A stretch of 64,000 nt of DNA, taken from assembly GCF_029977985.1 (NCBI RefSeq), contig NZ_JARKOT010000139.1, positions 1 to 64,000 on the forward strand. The letters run 5' to 3'. Below the pieces are notes generated by a model. It saw nothing but the letters and a program-made list of their open reading frames with translations, made no database searches and was not told the origin of the DNA. The position numbers and the translations under genes were made by a program. Below, one piece after another: positions 1-10,112 of this stretch. Within the stretch, counting starts at the first letter, position 1. Each line of letters starts with the position of its first letter. This DNA comes from Propioniciclava sp. Lineage in GTDB: Bacteria; Actinomycetota; Actinomycetes; Propionibacteriales; Propionibacteriaceae.

Positions 1-150
1 CTCGTGCAGCGGATGCGCATCTACGCCCACCACGGCTACTTCCACCCCGACGAGATGGACGACCTCATCGAGGAGGCTCGCACCGCCGGCGTCGACGACG
101 TGCCGAGCCGCATCCTGGCGAACTTCGTGCGCGAGTTCCGCTCGGCCTGA
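1..150 (+). CDS. C-terminal fragment of an unidentified protein
   Basis: An open frame enters from the left edge and ends at TGA 148-150, giving the last 49 residues of a protein. The tail is acidic and helical-looking, with an AHHGYFHPDEMDDL stretch and a basic end (FVREFRSA). I do not recognise the family. It converges on the chorismate mutase gene with only 6 bases between the stops. In mycobacteria the chorismate mutase gene neighbours uvrD1, but this tail does not look like a UvrD C-terminus. Confidence 0.6.
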   Translation, partial: LVQRMRIYAHHGYFHPDEMDDLIEEARTAGVDDVPSRILANFVREFRSA

Positions 151-156
151 GAGGGC

Positions 157-453
157 TCAGGGCTCCCGGTCGCGGGCGATCTGTTCGTGGTGCCGCACGA
201 CCTCGGTGACGATGAAGGTGAGGAACTTCTCGGCGAACTCGGGGTCGAGCCCGGCCTCGTCGGCCAGCCGGCGGAGGCGCTCGATCTGGCGACGCTCCCG
301 GTCGGGATCGGCGGGCGGCAGCCCCCGCGTCGCCTTGAGGACGCCCACGCGCTGGGTGATCTTGAACCGCTCGGCGAGCAGGCTGACCAGAGCGGAGTCG
401 AGGTTGTCGATGCTGGCCCGCAGCGCGGCCAACTCGGGCGGGACGTCGCTCAT
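157..453 (-). CDS. Chorismate mutase, AroQ type
   Basis: A 98-residue all-helical protein of the AroQ fold converting chorismate to prephenate for phenylalanine and tyrosine synthesis. Visible family marks are the LRASIDNLDSALVSLLAERF first helix with its substrate-binding arginine, the KAT segment in helix 2, and a DPDRERRQIERLR run before the C-terminal helix. The length fits the stand-alone cytoplasmic actinobacterial enzymes, which usually work in complex with DAHP synthase. ATG at 453 is preferred over GTG at 459 because a TAGGGT box lies 6 nt before it. Confidence 0.9.
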   Translation of the reverse strand: MSDVPPELAALRASIDNLDSALVSLLAERFKITQRVGVLKATRGLPPADPDRERRQIERLRRLADEAGLDPEFAEKFLTFIVTEVVRHHEQIARDREP

Positions 454-459
454 GGGCAC

Positions 460-465
460 ACCCTA
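460..465 (-). promoter_or_regulatory. -10 box of leaderless chorismate mutase promoter
   Basis: On the minus strand TAGGGT is followed by six bases and then ATG at 453, so transcription would start at the start codon. There is no Shine-Dalgarno sequence in between. The same layout recurs at many genes in the window. Confidence 0.5.
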
Positions 466-511
466 ACCGCTGGTCCCGGCGCGAACACCGGGCGGAGGGC
501 ACAATGGAACG

Positions 512-1474
512 GTGGCAGGGCACAACGATCCGTTCTCTGACCCCGAACCGACTTCGCCGCTCTGGGTGATCCTCAACCCCAAGAGCAAGGACTACGTGCG
601 CGCCCGCCGCGCCGTCCTAGCCGGCTGTGAGACATCCGGGCTGCCCATGCCGCACATCGTCACCACCACGCTCGACGCCGCGGGCGGCCCCCAGGCACGC
701 GAAGCGCTCGCCGGCGGCGCCCGCACGGTCATCGTCGGGGGCGGCGACGGGACGGTCCGCGAGGTCGCCGGGGCGCTCGCCGGGTCGGGCGTCGAGCTCG
801 GCATCCTTCCCATCGGGACCGCCAACCTGTTCGCTCACAACCTCGGCCTGCGCACGCGCGTGTTGCGCCTCGCCGTCCGGCGGGCCCTCACCCCCGGCGG
901 CACGCCCACGGATGTCGCCTGGGCCAGTTGGCGCGCCACGGACGCCGCCGGCGCGGTCGCCGCGCCGTCACGCGAACAGCCGTTCCTCGTCATGGCCGGA
1001 GTCGGCCATGACGCGGCGACCGTGGACGCCACCGACCCGAAGAACAAGGACCGCATCGGCTGGCTCGCCTACCTGACCGCCGGCGTGGCGCGCCTGCGCG
1101 AGCGGCCCCTCGACATGCGCGTCTCGTTCGACATGACGCCCGCCCGGCGCATCCGCACGTGGACGCTGATCGTCGCGAACTGCGGCGCCATCCCGGCCGG
1201 TGTGCGGGTGGTGGCCACCGCGTCGCCGCACGACGGCGTCCTCGACACCCTCGAGGTGCCCCTGCAGTCGCCGACGCAGTGGGCGTCCGTGGCCGCGAAG
1301 GGCTTGCTCAAGCACTCGCGCGAGGTCGGGGCGCTGCGGTACGGGACCGCCCGGACGGTCTGGGCCGTCCCCGACCATCCGACGCCCCTGCACCTCGACG
1401 GAGACGTGGTGGGCGTCGTCGCCGACCTGCGTGTCCGCATCCAGGCGGGAGCACTGCTGGTCCGGCAGGGCTGA
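512..1474 (+). CDS. Diacylglycerol kinase-family lipid kinase
   Basis: A 320-residue protein of the DagK/YegS lipid kinase fold, which phosphorylates diacylglycerol or a related lipid at the membrane. The N-terminal nucleotide domain has VILNPKSKD near residue 13, the glycine-rich GGGDGTVREV motif near 75 and GILPIGTANLFAHNLGL near 100. The C-terminal beta-rich domain carries the GVGHDAATV segment. GTG at 512 is the start; the ATG at 504 is in another frame. CACAAT six bases before the GTG may be a leaderless -10 box. The natural substrate cannot be told from sequence. Confidence 0.85.
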   Translation: MAGHNDPFSDPEPTSPLWVILNPKSKDYVRARRAVLAGCETSGLPMPHIVTTTLDAAGGPQAREALAGGARTVIVGGGDGTVREVAGALAGSGVELGILPIGTANLFAHNLGLRTRVLRLAVRRALTPGGTPTDVAWASWRATDAAGAVAAPSREQPFLVMAGVGHDAATVDATDPKNKDRIGWLAYLTAGVARLRERPLDMRVSFDMTPARRIRTWTLIVANCGAIPAGVRVVATASPHDGVLDTLEVPLQSPTQWASVAAKGLLKHSREVGALRYGTARTVWAVPDHPTPLHLDGDVVGVVADLRVRIQAGALLVRQG

Positions 1475-1517
1475 GCCTGCCGGACGCCGGGCGCGGCGTC
1501 TGCCAGAATCGGGAGCC

Positions 1518-2234
1518 ATGAGTCAAACCCCCGCGACCCTCGACCGTGCCCTGTGGTGGCTGCTGCGTTCAGAGTGGCGCCGGTCGGCGGCGGCGAGCGT
1601 CCTGGCGCTGGTGGTGGCCACGGTGGTGGTCGTCGGCACGACGCCGCCAGAGGCGGGCGAGGTGTTCGCCAAACGACTCTCGCTCGCCTGGCTGGCGCTG
1701 TACCTGCTCTCGTACCTCGCGGTGACCTTCGTCCTGCTCCGGCAACCGTGGGAGCGGCTGGCACGGTGGGCGGAGACCTCACGCGACGCCTCCTGGGTGC
1801 GGCGCTACCTCCTGCTCCTCGAACCCGGCGCAGGGCTGGCCGTGCTCGTCGCGTTCCTGGCACTGTTCTACTCGGTCCTGCTCGTCGTGGAACGGACGAC
1901 CGACGTCGTCCTCGTCTTCGGAACGGTCGTGCTCGTCGCCGCGAGCTGGCTGACGATCCTGGTGTCGTTCACGCTGGACTATGTGCGCACCGACGCCCGC
2001 CACGGCTGGTCGCTGCTCGACTACCCCGAAGCCGCCGACGGACTCCGCGGCGCGCGCATCGACGACTACCTGTACTTCGCAACCTCGGTGTCGACGACGT
2101 TCGGCACGACCGACGTCACCGTCCGCGGCTCGCTCATGCGCCGCCGCGTCGCCGTGCACGGCATCATCGCGTTCGTGTTCAACACCACCGTGATCGCCGT
2201 CGTCGTCAACGCCATGTCCGCGCTGGGATCGTGA
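1518..2234 (+). CDS. DUF1345-family membrane protein
   Basis: A 238-residue integral membrane protein with about five hydrophobic segments, near residues 25-45, 55-75, 105-130, 135-155 and 205-235. The stretch FATSVSTTFGTTDV, followed by a final transmembrane helix, is the typical conserved end of DUF1345 proteins. That loop looks superficially like an ion-channel filter, but no function is established for the family. The start at ATG 1518 follows a short GGGAG; a much longer in-frame reading upstream lies inside the lipid kinase gene and is spurious. Confidence 0.8.
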   Translation: MSQTPATLDRALWWLLRSEWRRSAAASVLALVVATVVVVGTTPPEAGEVFAKRLSLAWLALYLLSYLAVTFVLLRQPWERLARWAETSRDASWVRRYLLLLEPGAGLAVLVAFLALFYSVLLVVERTTDVVLVFGTVVLVAASWLTILVSFTLDYVRTDARHGWSLLDYPEAADGLRGARIDDYLYFATSVSTTFGTTDVTVRGSLMRRRVAVHGIIAFVFNTTVIAVVVNAMSALGS

Positions 2235-2257
2235 CCGGCGGCGTCCGGCCTGGTCGC

Positions 2258-2263
2258 TAGGGT
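2258..2263 (+). promoter_or_regulatory. -10 box of leaderless App1-like gene promoter
   Basis: TAGGGT followed by seven bases and ATG at 2271. No ribosome-binding site is present, which fits a leaderless transcript and favours ATG 2271 over GTG 2262. Confidence 0.5.
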
Positions 2264-2270
2264 GGCCCCC

Positions 2271-3434
2271 ATGGCGTCCGAACCCACCCTCCTGCAACGC
2301 CTCCTCCGCGGCCGCACCGACCCGGCCGAGGAAGCGCAGGTGCTCGCCCTGCTGCGAACGGCGTCCGGGCGTGAACTGGACCAGATCCTGACGGAGACCG
2401 ATGCGGCCGTCCTGATCGGCTCGCTCGACAACTATGCGTTCGGGGCACGCAACCGGGACGCCGTGCGCGAACTCCTGGTGGGGAGGCTGGGCGAACTGGG
2501 CATCCAGGCGCGGGCGAACCTCGCCTACGGGTTGCAGGCGGGCTGGACGACCGTGGCCGACGCCTTGGCCATCCGGGAGATCTTCTGGAGCGCGGGCGGG
2601 CTCGAGCTGACCAGGCTCAAGAACGCGATGAACATGCGCACCGACGCCCACGACCTGGAAGGTCTCGTGTACGCCGACGTCAAGAGCCCCGCGCTGCGAG
2701 CGGACATCCTGGAGCACATCGCGGCCGAGGCGTCCGGGTTGGAGGCGGCCGAGGCGAAGGTGTTGTGCGACATCGACGATACGGTCGTGTGCGCCCTGCA
2801 CGACCGGCGCTACCCGCGCGGGACCATCTATCCCGGCATCCTGGCACTGCTGGACGCCCTCGACCGCGGCCCCGGCGACGAGCCGTTCTCGATGGGCGAT
2901 CTGACGTTCGTGACCGCACGCCCCGGGGATGCGTTCGGGCTGATCGAGAACTACGCACGCGCGTCGCTGCGGCGTGCGGGAATCGCGCAGCACTCGGTGC
3001 TCACGGGCACCGTGCAGGCCATGTTCACCCTCGACTTGATGGCCGGTCGCAAGATCGCGAACATCCAGCACTACCACGCGCTGTTCCCCGAGTACCGGCT
3101 GGTGTTCATCGGCGACTCGGGGCAGGCCGACATCAAGGTGGGCGAGCAGTTGTGGCAGCGGCTCGAGCACGTCCTCGACCTGGTGTTCATCCACGACGTC
3201 GTGCACACCCCCGAAGACGAGCGGGGGCGCCTCCGCGGCGAGCGCATCCACCTGGTCGACACCTATGTCGGCGCCGCCCGGCTGGCGTACGAGCGACGGC
3301 TCATCAGCCGCGTCGGGTTCGAGCGGGTGATCGAGGAGTCCTTCGCCGCGCTGGAGCGGGTGCGCTGGTCGTCGCCGGAGCAGGAGCGCTCCACCCGCGC
3401 CCTCTTCGACGCGGACGCCTCCGTGCCGGCCTGA
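2271..3434 (+). CDS. App1-like HAD phosphatase (DUF2183)
   Basis: A 387-residue protein whose C-terminal half matches the catalytic domain of App1-type phosphatidate phosphatases of the HAD superfamily. The nucleophile motif LCDIDDTVV lies near residue 165, TFVTARPGDAFG near 215 and the metal-binding FIGDSGQAD near 280. The helical N-terminal 150 residues have no motif I recognise. There is no signal peptide or transmembrane helix, so it should be cytosolic or peripheral. The neighbouring lipid kinase would fit a role in phosphatidate turnover, but that is inference and the substrate is unknown. Confidence 0.7.
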   Translation: MASEPTLLQRLLRGRTDPAEEAQVLALLRTASGRELDQILTETDAAVLIGSLDNYAFGARNRDAVRELLVGRLGELGIQARANLAYGLQAGWTTVADALAIREIFWSAGGLELTRLKNAMNMRTDAHDLEGLVYADVKSPALRADILEHIAAEASGLEAAEAKVLCDIDDTVVCALHDRRYPRGTIYPGILALLDALDRGPGDEPFSMGDLTFVTARPGDAFGLIENYARASLRRAGIAQHSVLTGTVQAMFTLDLMAGRKIANIQHYHALFPEYRLVFIGDSGQADIKVGEQLWQRLEHVLDLVFIHDVVHTPEDERGRLRGERIHLVDTYVGAARLAYERRLISRVGFERVIEESFAALERVRWSSPEQERSTRALFDADASVPA

Positions 3435-3459
3435 GCGCCGCGTCTCCCACCCGACGGCG

Positions 3460-3465
3460 TACCCT
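3460..3465 (+). promoter_or_regulatory. -10 box of leaderless MOSC gene promoter
   Basis: TACCCT followed by six bases and ATG at 3472, with no Shine-Dalgarno sequence. It suggests the broken MOSC gene still has an intact promoter. Confidence 0.45.
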
Positions 3466-3471
3466 GCGGTC

Positions 3472-4202
3472 ATGGAACCCCGCGCGGTCACTGCGTCCCC
3501 CGTGGTCACCGAGTCCCGTGTGATCCCCGTGCGGCGGTACCCGGTGAAGGCCATGGGCGGAGAGTCGCTGCAGCACGTCGAGGTGGACGCCCGCGGGCTC
3601 GTGGGCGACCGCTGGTTCGCGGTGACCGACGCCGACGGCAAGATCGCCACCGGTAAGAACAGCCGCCGCTTCCGGCGTCACGACGAGGTGTTCAGCTACG
3701 CGGCACGGACGGACGCCGAGGGCGTCCGGGTGCGTGGGCCGGGAGGCGAGTGGTCCGTGGGCGAGGCGGCGTTGGAGCCGCGCTGACCGCAGACCTGGGA
3801 ACGCCGGTCCGGGTCCTGCCGGAGGGTGCGGTCCGGCACCAGGACGGCGGCCAGGTGTCGCTGGTGGGGACGGCGTCGCTCGCCTGGTGCGCCGAGCGGT
3901 GGGGGTTGGACGCCGACCCGCGCCGCCTGCGGGTGAACCTCCTCGTCGAGACCGACGAGCCCTTCGTGGAGGAGACGTGGGTGGGCGCCACGCTGGCGAT
4001 CGGGTCCGCGCGGTTCGAGGTCTCCGAGCGCATGGTGCGGTGCCGGATGGTCGACGTGCCGCAAGACGGCGCGGCGGCCGAGCGCGGGCTCCTGAAGCCC
4101 TTGGGCGAGGAGCGGGACACGTCGTTGGCGGTCTACCTGTCGGTGATCGTGCCGGGCGAGGTCGCCGTCGGCGGCCCGGTGGTCGTCTCGCGGGCCAGCT
4201 GA
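3472..4202 (+). pseudogene. MOSC-domain protein, interrupted by a -1 frameshift
   Basis: Two overlapping frames together encode one MOSC protein. The first, 3472-3786, begins with the beta-barrel N-terminal domain (VIPVRRYPVKAMGGESL, GLVGDRWFAV). The second, in use up to 4202, continues with ADLGTPVRVLPEG and the MOSC core RLRVNLLVETDEPFVEE...VSERMVRCRMVDV, including the cysteine expected to bind sulfur or the molybdenum cofactor. The change occurs near 3776, where restoring one base would give GCG TTG GAC GCC GCG CTG ACC and a continuous protein of about 243 residues. The rest is intact, so the lesion is recent or a sequence error. Confidence 0.8.
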
Positions 4203-4223
4203 GCGGGTCGAGGCGCGCGTAGC

Positions 4224-6110
4224 TCAGCGGGCGGCGGTCAGGAACTGCTGCGCCACGGCGAGGGCGTCGGCGGAGCCGCCGGGGGCGTCCTCGATGAACA
4301 CCGCCAGCGCCAGATCGCCCTGGATCACCGTGACCCAGCCGTGGTAGCGCACCGGGCTCCCCCAGCTCGCCGTGCCCGTCTTCGCCGCCGGCTCGCCACC
4401 CAGCCCCTGCAGGGCCGTCCCCGTACCGGTGGTCACCACCCCACGCATCAGCCCCCGCAACACGGACGCCTCGTCCTGCGTCAGCGGGGTGGCCGGCGCG
4501 TGCGTGACGCGGCCCGGTTCGACCACCAGTACCGGATCGACCGTGTGCCCCGCCGCCACGGACGCCACCACCGTCGCCATGCCCAACGGCGACGCGAGCA
4601 CCCGACCCTGCCCGATGAACGCCGCCGTCTGCTCGACGGTCGTCCCGTCCGTGGGCACCTGCCCGGCGAACGCCCCCACGACAAGGTTCTTCTCGACGAT
4701 GAGGCCGAGGGAGCCGGCGGCGTCCGCCAGTTGCTCGGGCGTGAGCGAGCGCGCCTGCGCGAGGAAGGCGCTGTTGCACGAGTGGGCGAACGCGGTGCGC
4801 AGCGGCACGTCTCCCAGCTCGGTGGCCGGGTAGCCCTCCCAGTTGTCGAAGCGGTAGCCGTCGACGGTGGAGCCGTCGGTGCAGGGCACGAGCGTGTCGG
4901 GCGTCGCGCCGGCGCGCATCATCGCCAGGGCGGTCACGATCTTGAACGTCGAGCCCGGCGCATACTGGCCGAGCGTCGCCGTCGAGTAGCCCTCCGACGC
5001 CGGCCCCGACGCCACGGCCAGCAGCGCCCCGTCCGACGGCCGGATCGCGACGACCGCGCTCGCGGACGCCACCCCCGCCAGCGCCGCCTCGGCGGCCTCC
5101 TGCAGCCCCACGTCGATCGTGGTCAGTACCGGCGCTCCGGGCAGGGCGTCCACGCGGAAGAGTTCCAGCCCCTGCCGGTTCGTCATCACCTTCTCGACGA
5201 CGAACCCGGTCGTGCCGCCGAGCACGTGCTGGCGCGCCTCCTGCAGCCCGCCGCGTCCGACGAGGTCGCCCGCGCGGACCGACCCTCCCGACGCGTCCAC
5301 CTGCTCCGCCGTCGCCTCGGCCACCACCCCGAGGACCGGCCGCGCGAACGACGAGCTGAGCGCCAGCGGACGGGTCGTGTCGATCACCCGGACGCCGATC
5401 CAGCGCTGCGCCTGCTGCGCCAGCGCCGCCTCATCCGGCGTCTGGGCGCGCAGCACGCGCGCCTCGAGGAACGCCCGCGGCCCCGACCCGCGGATGCGCT
5501 CCACGAACCGGTCGGCGTCGATGCCCATCAGCTCGGCCAGCCGGGCGCCGGACGCCTCCGCCGTCGCCTGGTCCGTCAGCGTCTTGTCGATGCCGACGCG
5601 GTAGGCGGGCTGGTTGTAGGCGAGGTACAGCCCGCCCTGGCCGACGATCTCCCCCCGCGTGGCGGCCAGCCGGCTGGCGCGCAGCGTCTCGCCCTCCTGA
5701 AGCGTCGGCGCGACGGACGCCGGGGTGTACACCGCCTTCCAGTTCGGTCCGTCCGCGCGCGCCAGCGCGACGGTGGTGTCGTACGCCCACGACTGCTTGC
5801 CCTCGTGGATGACCCACTCGAAGTGCAGGTGCGCGGTCTGGGCGCTCCCGTCGACGGGCACGAGGTCGGTGAGGGTCACTGTCGGCCGCAGATCCCCCAT
5901 CCCGCCGTAGACACTCGACAGCCGCTCGGCCGCCGGCTCGGTGAACATGGCGTCGTCGGCCACGCCCGACGCGAACGCGGACGCCACGGCCTCAGCCGTC
6001 GCACGCGCCCGCTGGCCGGGCTCGAACGCGAACCACCACGTGGCCACGCCGGCGCTCGCCGCGAGCAGGACGGCCAGCACCCACGCGACGACCTTCCCCC
6101 GGCGGCCCAC
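4224..6110 (-). CDS. Penicillin-binding protein, MecA_N/transpeptidase type
   Basis: A 628-residue membrane-anchored D,D-transpeptidase that cross-links peptidoglycan outside the cell. It has a cytoplasmic RRGK start, a single anchor helix at about residues 8-28, an NTF2-like MecA_N domain to about 135, a dimerisation domain to about 300, and a transpeptidase domain. Active-site motifs are all present: STFK in YAPGSTFKIV, SCN in AHSCNSAFL and KTGTAS. The GTG start at 6110 follows AGGA with good spacing and lies 7 bases after the guaB3 stop, so the two genes are probably cotranscribed. It is a class B enzyme without a glycosyltransferase domain. Confidence 0.9.
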   Translation of the reverse strand: MGRRGKVVAWVLAVLLAASAGVATWWFAFEPGQRARATAEAVASAFASGVADDAMFTEPAAERLSSVYGGMGDLRPTVTLTDLVPVDGSAQTAHLHFEWVIHEGKQSWAYDTTVALARADGPNWKAVYTPASVAPTLQEGETLRASRLAATRGEIVGQGGLYLAYNQPAYRVGIDKTLTDQATAEASGARLAELMGIDADRFVERIRGSGPRAFLEARVLRAQTPDEAALAQQAQRWIGVRVIDTTRPLALSSSFARPVLGVVAEATAEQVDASGGSVRAGDLVGRGGLQEARQHVLGGTTGFVVEKVMTNRQGLELFRVDALPGAPVLTTIDVGLQEAAEAALAGVASASAVVAIRPSDGALLAVASGPASEGYSTATLGQYAPGSTFKIVTALAMMRAGATPDTLVPCTDGSTVDGYRFDNWEGYPATELGDVPLRTAFAHSCNSAFLAQARSLTPEQLADAAGSLGLIVEKNLVVGAFAGQVPTDGTTVEQTAAFIGQGRVLASPLGMATVVASVAAGHTVDPVLVVEPGRVTHAPATPLTQDEASVLRGLMRGVVTTGTGTALQGLGGEPAAKTGTASWGSPVRYHGWVTVIQGDLALAVFIEDAPGGSADALAVAQQFLTAAR

Positions 6111-6117
6111 GACGTCC

Positions 6118-7224
6118 TCAGGCGTGGACCACGATCTCGACGCGCTGGAACTCCTTCACCTCGGTGTAACCGGTGGTGCCCATCGCCTTCCGCAACGCGC
6201 CGACGAGATTCATCGTGCCGTCCGGCGTGTGCGACGGCCCGAGCAGGACTTCCTCCAGCGTGCCCGCCCGGCCCATCCGGACCCGCTCGCCGCGCGGCAG
6301 TCGCGGGTGCCAGGCCTCGGGGCCCCAGTGCCAGCCGCGTCCGGGCGCCTCGGCGGCCCGGGCCAGCGGCGTCGCGACCATGCAGGCGTCCGCGCCACAG
6401 GCGATCGCCTTCGCGATGTCGCCCGACCGGCCGAGCGCCCCGTCGGCGATGACCTGCACGTAGCGGCCACCCGACTCGTCCATGTAGTCGCGCCGCGCGG
6501 CCGCCACGTCGGCGATCGCCGACGCCATCGGCACCTCGACGCCCAACACGTGCCGGGTGCGGCCCGTCGCGCCGCCGCCGAACCCGACGAGGACGCCGGC
6601 GGCGCCGGTCCGCATGAGGTGCAGGGCCGCCTGATAGGTGGCGCAGCCGCCGACGATGACCGGCACGTCGAGCTTGCGGATGAACTCCTTGAGGTTGAGC
6701 GGCTGGGCGTCGTTGGACACGTGTTCGGCCGACACCGTCGTGCCCCGGATCACGAAGAAGTCCACCCCGGCCGCCTCGACCGCCGACGCGTACTCCTGCG
6801 TCTGCTGGGGGCTCAGCGCACCGGCGACCGGGACGCCGGCGTCCCGGATCTGCTTCATGCGCGCCGCGATGAGCTCGGGCTTGATGGGTTCGGCGTAGAG
6901 CGCCTGCATGCGCAGGGTGGCAGCCCCGCCGTTCTCGATGGCGGCCAGTTCCTCCAGCAGCGGCTCGGGGTCGTCGTAGCGAGTCCAGAGCCCCTCGAGG
7001 TTGAGGACGCCGAGCCCGCCGAGGCGCCCGAACGCGATCGCCGTCTCGGGCGACATGACCGAGTCCATCGGTGCCGCCATGAAGGGGAACTCGAACGTGA
7101 GGGCGTCGATCGTCCAGTTGAGCCGCACGTCCTCGGGCGACCGCGTGCGCCGCGTGGGCACGATCGCGATGTCGTCGAAGCCGTACACCTGCGTCGCGCG
7201 CTTGGCGCGGCCGATCTCGATCAA
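6118..7224 (-). CDS. guaB3: GuaB3-family IMP dehydrogenase-related protein
   Basis: A 368-residue TIM-barrel protein of the IMP dehydrogenase/GMP reductase superfamily without CBS domains. The start IEIGRAKRATQVYGFDDIAIVP is typical of GuaB3, the actinobacterial paralogue that sits beside true guaB. The barrel glycine loops are seen in PVIVGGCATY and GAAGVLVGFGGG, and [16 protein letters not shown] in the second half. Family members have been linked to GMP-reductase-like activity in other genera, but the activity here is not decided by sequence. TTG at 7224 is the start, with AGAGGAG six bases before it. It follows guaB by 31 bases. Confidence 0.9.
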   Translation of the reverse strand: MIEIGRAKRATQVYGFDDIAIVPTRRTRSPEDVRLNWTIDALTFEFPFMAAPMDSVMSPETAIAFGRLGGLGVLNLEGLWTRYDDPEPLLEELAAIENGGAATLRMQALYAEPIKPELIAARMKQIRDAGVPVAGALSPQQTQEYASAVEAAGVDFFVIRGTTVSAEHVSNDAQPLNLKEFIRKLDVPVIVGGCATYQAALHLMRTGAAGVLVGFGGGATGRTRHVLGVEVPMASAIADVAAARRDYMDESGGRYVQVIADGALGRSGDIAKAIACGADACMVATPLARAAEAPGRGWHWGPEAWHPRLPRGERVRMGRAGTLEEVLLGPSHTPDGTMNLVGALRKAMGTTGYTEVKEFQRVEIVVHA

Positions 7225-7255
7225 GTCAGTCTCCTCTGCGGTGCGTCCCCGGCCG

Positions 7256-8917
<1,662 letters not shown>

Positions 8918-8945
<28 letters not shown>

Positions 8946-10100
8946 ACGGCGGCGATACGCTCCAATGCGGCCAGCATCACGGGGTGCGGCAGGGCGAACA
9001 CGAACCGCACGTGCCCGGCACCCACCGCGCCACACATCGTGCCCTCCGTGCACGACACGGCCGCCTGTTCGAGCAGGAGCGGGCGCACCTCGGCGGGCAG
9101 GTCGTAGGCGCCCAGGTCGAGCCAGGCGATGTAGGTGCCCTCGGCGTGCGTCACGCGAGCGAGCGGCATCCGCTCGGCGACGAACCGTTCGAGGTCGTCG
9201 CGGTTGCGCTCGAGATAGGCGAGCACGTCGGCCAGCCATGGCCCGCCCTCGGTGTAGGCGGCGGTGGTGGCGCCAGGCCGAGGTTCGCGGCCCCGTGCAT
9301 GGCGAGCATCCCCACGTCGAGCCAGGAGGCCTGGTCGGCGTCATTGGCCGTGATCAGCTGGGCGCACTTGAGGCCCGGCAGGTTGAACGCCTTGGACGCC
9401 GCCGTCGCGGTCACCGTGTGACCGGCGGCCACCGGCCCGATCGACGCGTAGGGGACGTGCGTGTGGCCGGAGTACACCAGTGGCAGCCAGATCTCGTCGC
9501 TGAACACGCGCCCGCCCCTGCGGTCCACGAGCTCCTCCAGGGCGGCCAGCTCGGCACGCGTGAAGACGCGACCCGTCGGGTTGTGCGGGTTGCAGAGGAT
9601 CAGGAGGCGTCCGCCTGCGTCGAAGGCGCGCTCGATGGCGGCCAGATCGTGGCGGAAGGGGCGACCGACGGCGTCCGCAATCATCGGCACCTCGATGACC
9701 GCCCGACCCATCGCCGGCGGCACGAAGAGGAAGGGCATGTAGGCGGGCGTGGGGACGATGACCGCACCGCCGGGCTCGCAGAAGTGTTCGATGGCCGCCC
9801 GAAGGCATGCGATCACGTCGGGCATCTCGTGGATGCGTTCCGGAGGGACGTGCCAGCCGGTGGTGCGCTCGAGGAAGCCGACGCCGCCCGCTGCAGTCCG
9901 GTCCTGTACCGCGGCGGCAGGTAGGCGAACAGGCCCTCGTCGACGGCGGCGTGCAGGGCACGCGTGACGGCCGGCGCGACCCCGAAGTCCATCTCGGCGA
10001 CGAACGCGCCCGTGGCACCCTCGTCCGTCGCCCATTTCAGGCCGCCCGACCTGCGCAACTCGTCCTCGGTGATGCGGTCCAGTTCTGCGAACGTGGGGAT
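8918..10100 (-). pseudogene. PLP-dependent aminotransferase (PatB/MalY-like), frameshifted twice
   Basis: Three frames give one fold-type I aminotransferase of about 390 residues. The first frame has LKWATDEGATGAFVAEMDFG and FAYLPPRYRTGL; the second carries the core (HEMPDV, NPHNPTGRVFT, VFSDEIWLPLVYSG, and ATAASKAFNLPGLK with the pyridoxal lysine); the third gives the C-terminal domain from AYLERNRDDLERF to VGPRR. Single-base deletions near 9885-9893 and near 9270 explain the changes. No ATG, GTG or TTG stands at the expected start: the codon 5 nt after GGAGG is ATC at 10100. MalY/PatB relatives are often cystathionine beta-lyases. It follows the mannosyltransferase gene by 12 bases. Confidence 0.75.
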
Positions 10101-10112
10101 GACTGCCTCCTC

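Noticed and set aside
4205-4235. A GCGCGTAGCTCAGCGGGCGG string resembling a tRNA 5' end
   Set aside because: No anticodon arm, T-loop or acceptor partner follows; it is the gap and first codons around the penicillin-binding protein stop.
3304-4779. A long minus-strand open frame across the MOSC gene and the end of the penicillin-binding protein gene
   Set aside because: Low-complexity basic translation; both strands are explained by genes with family motifs.
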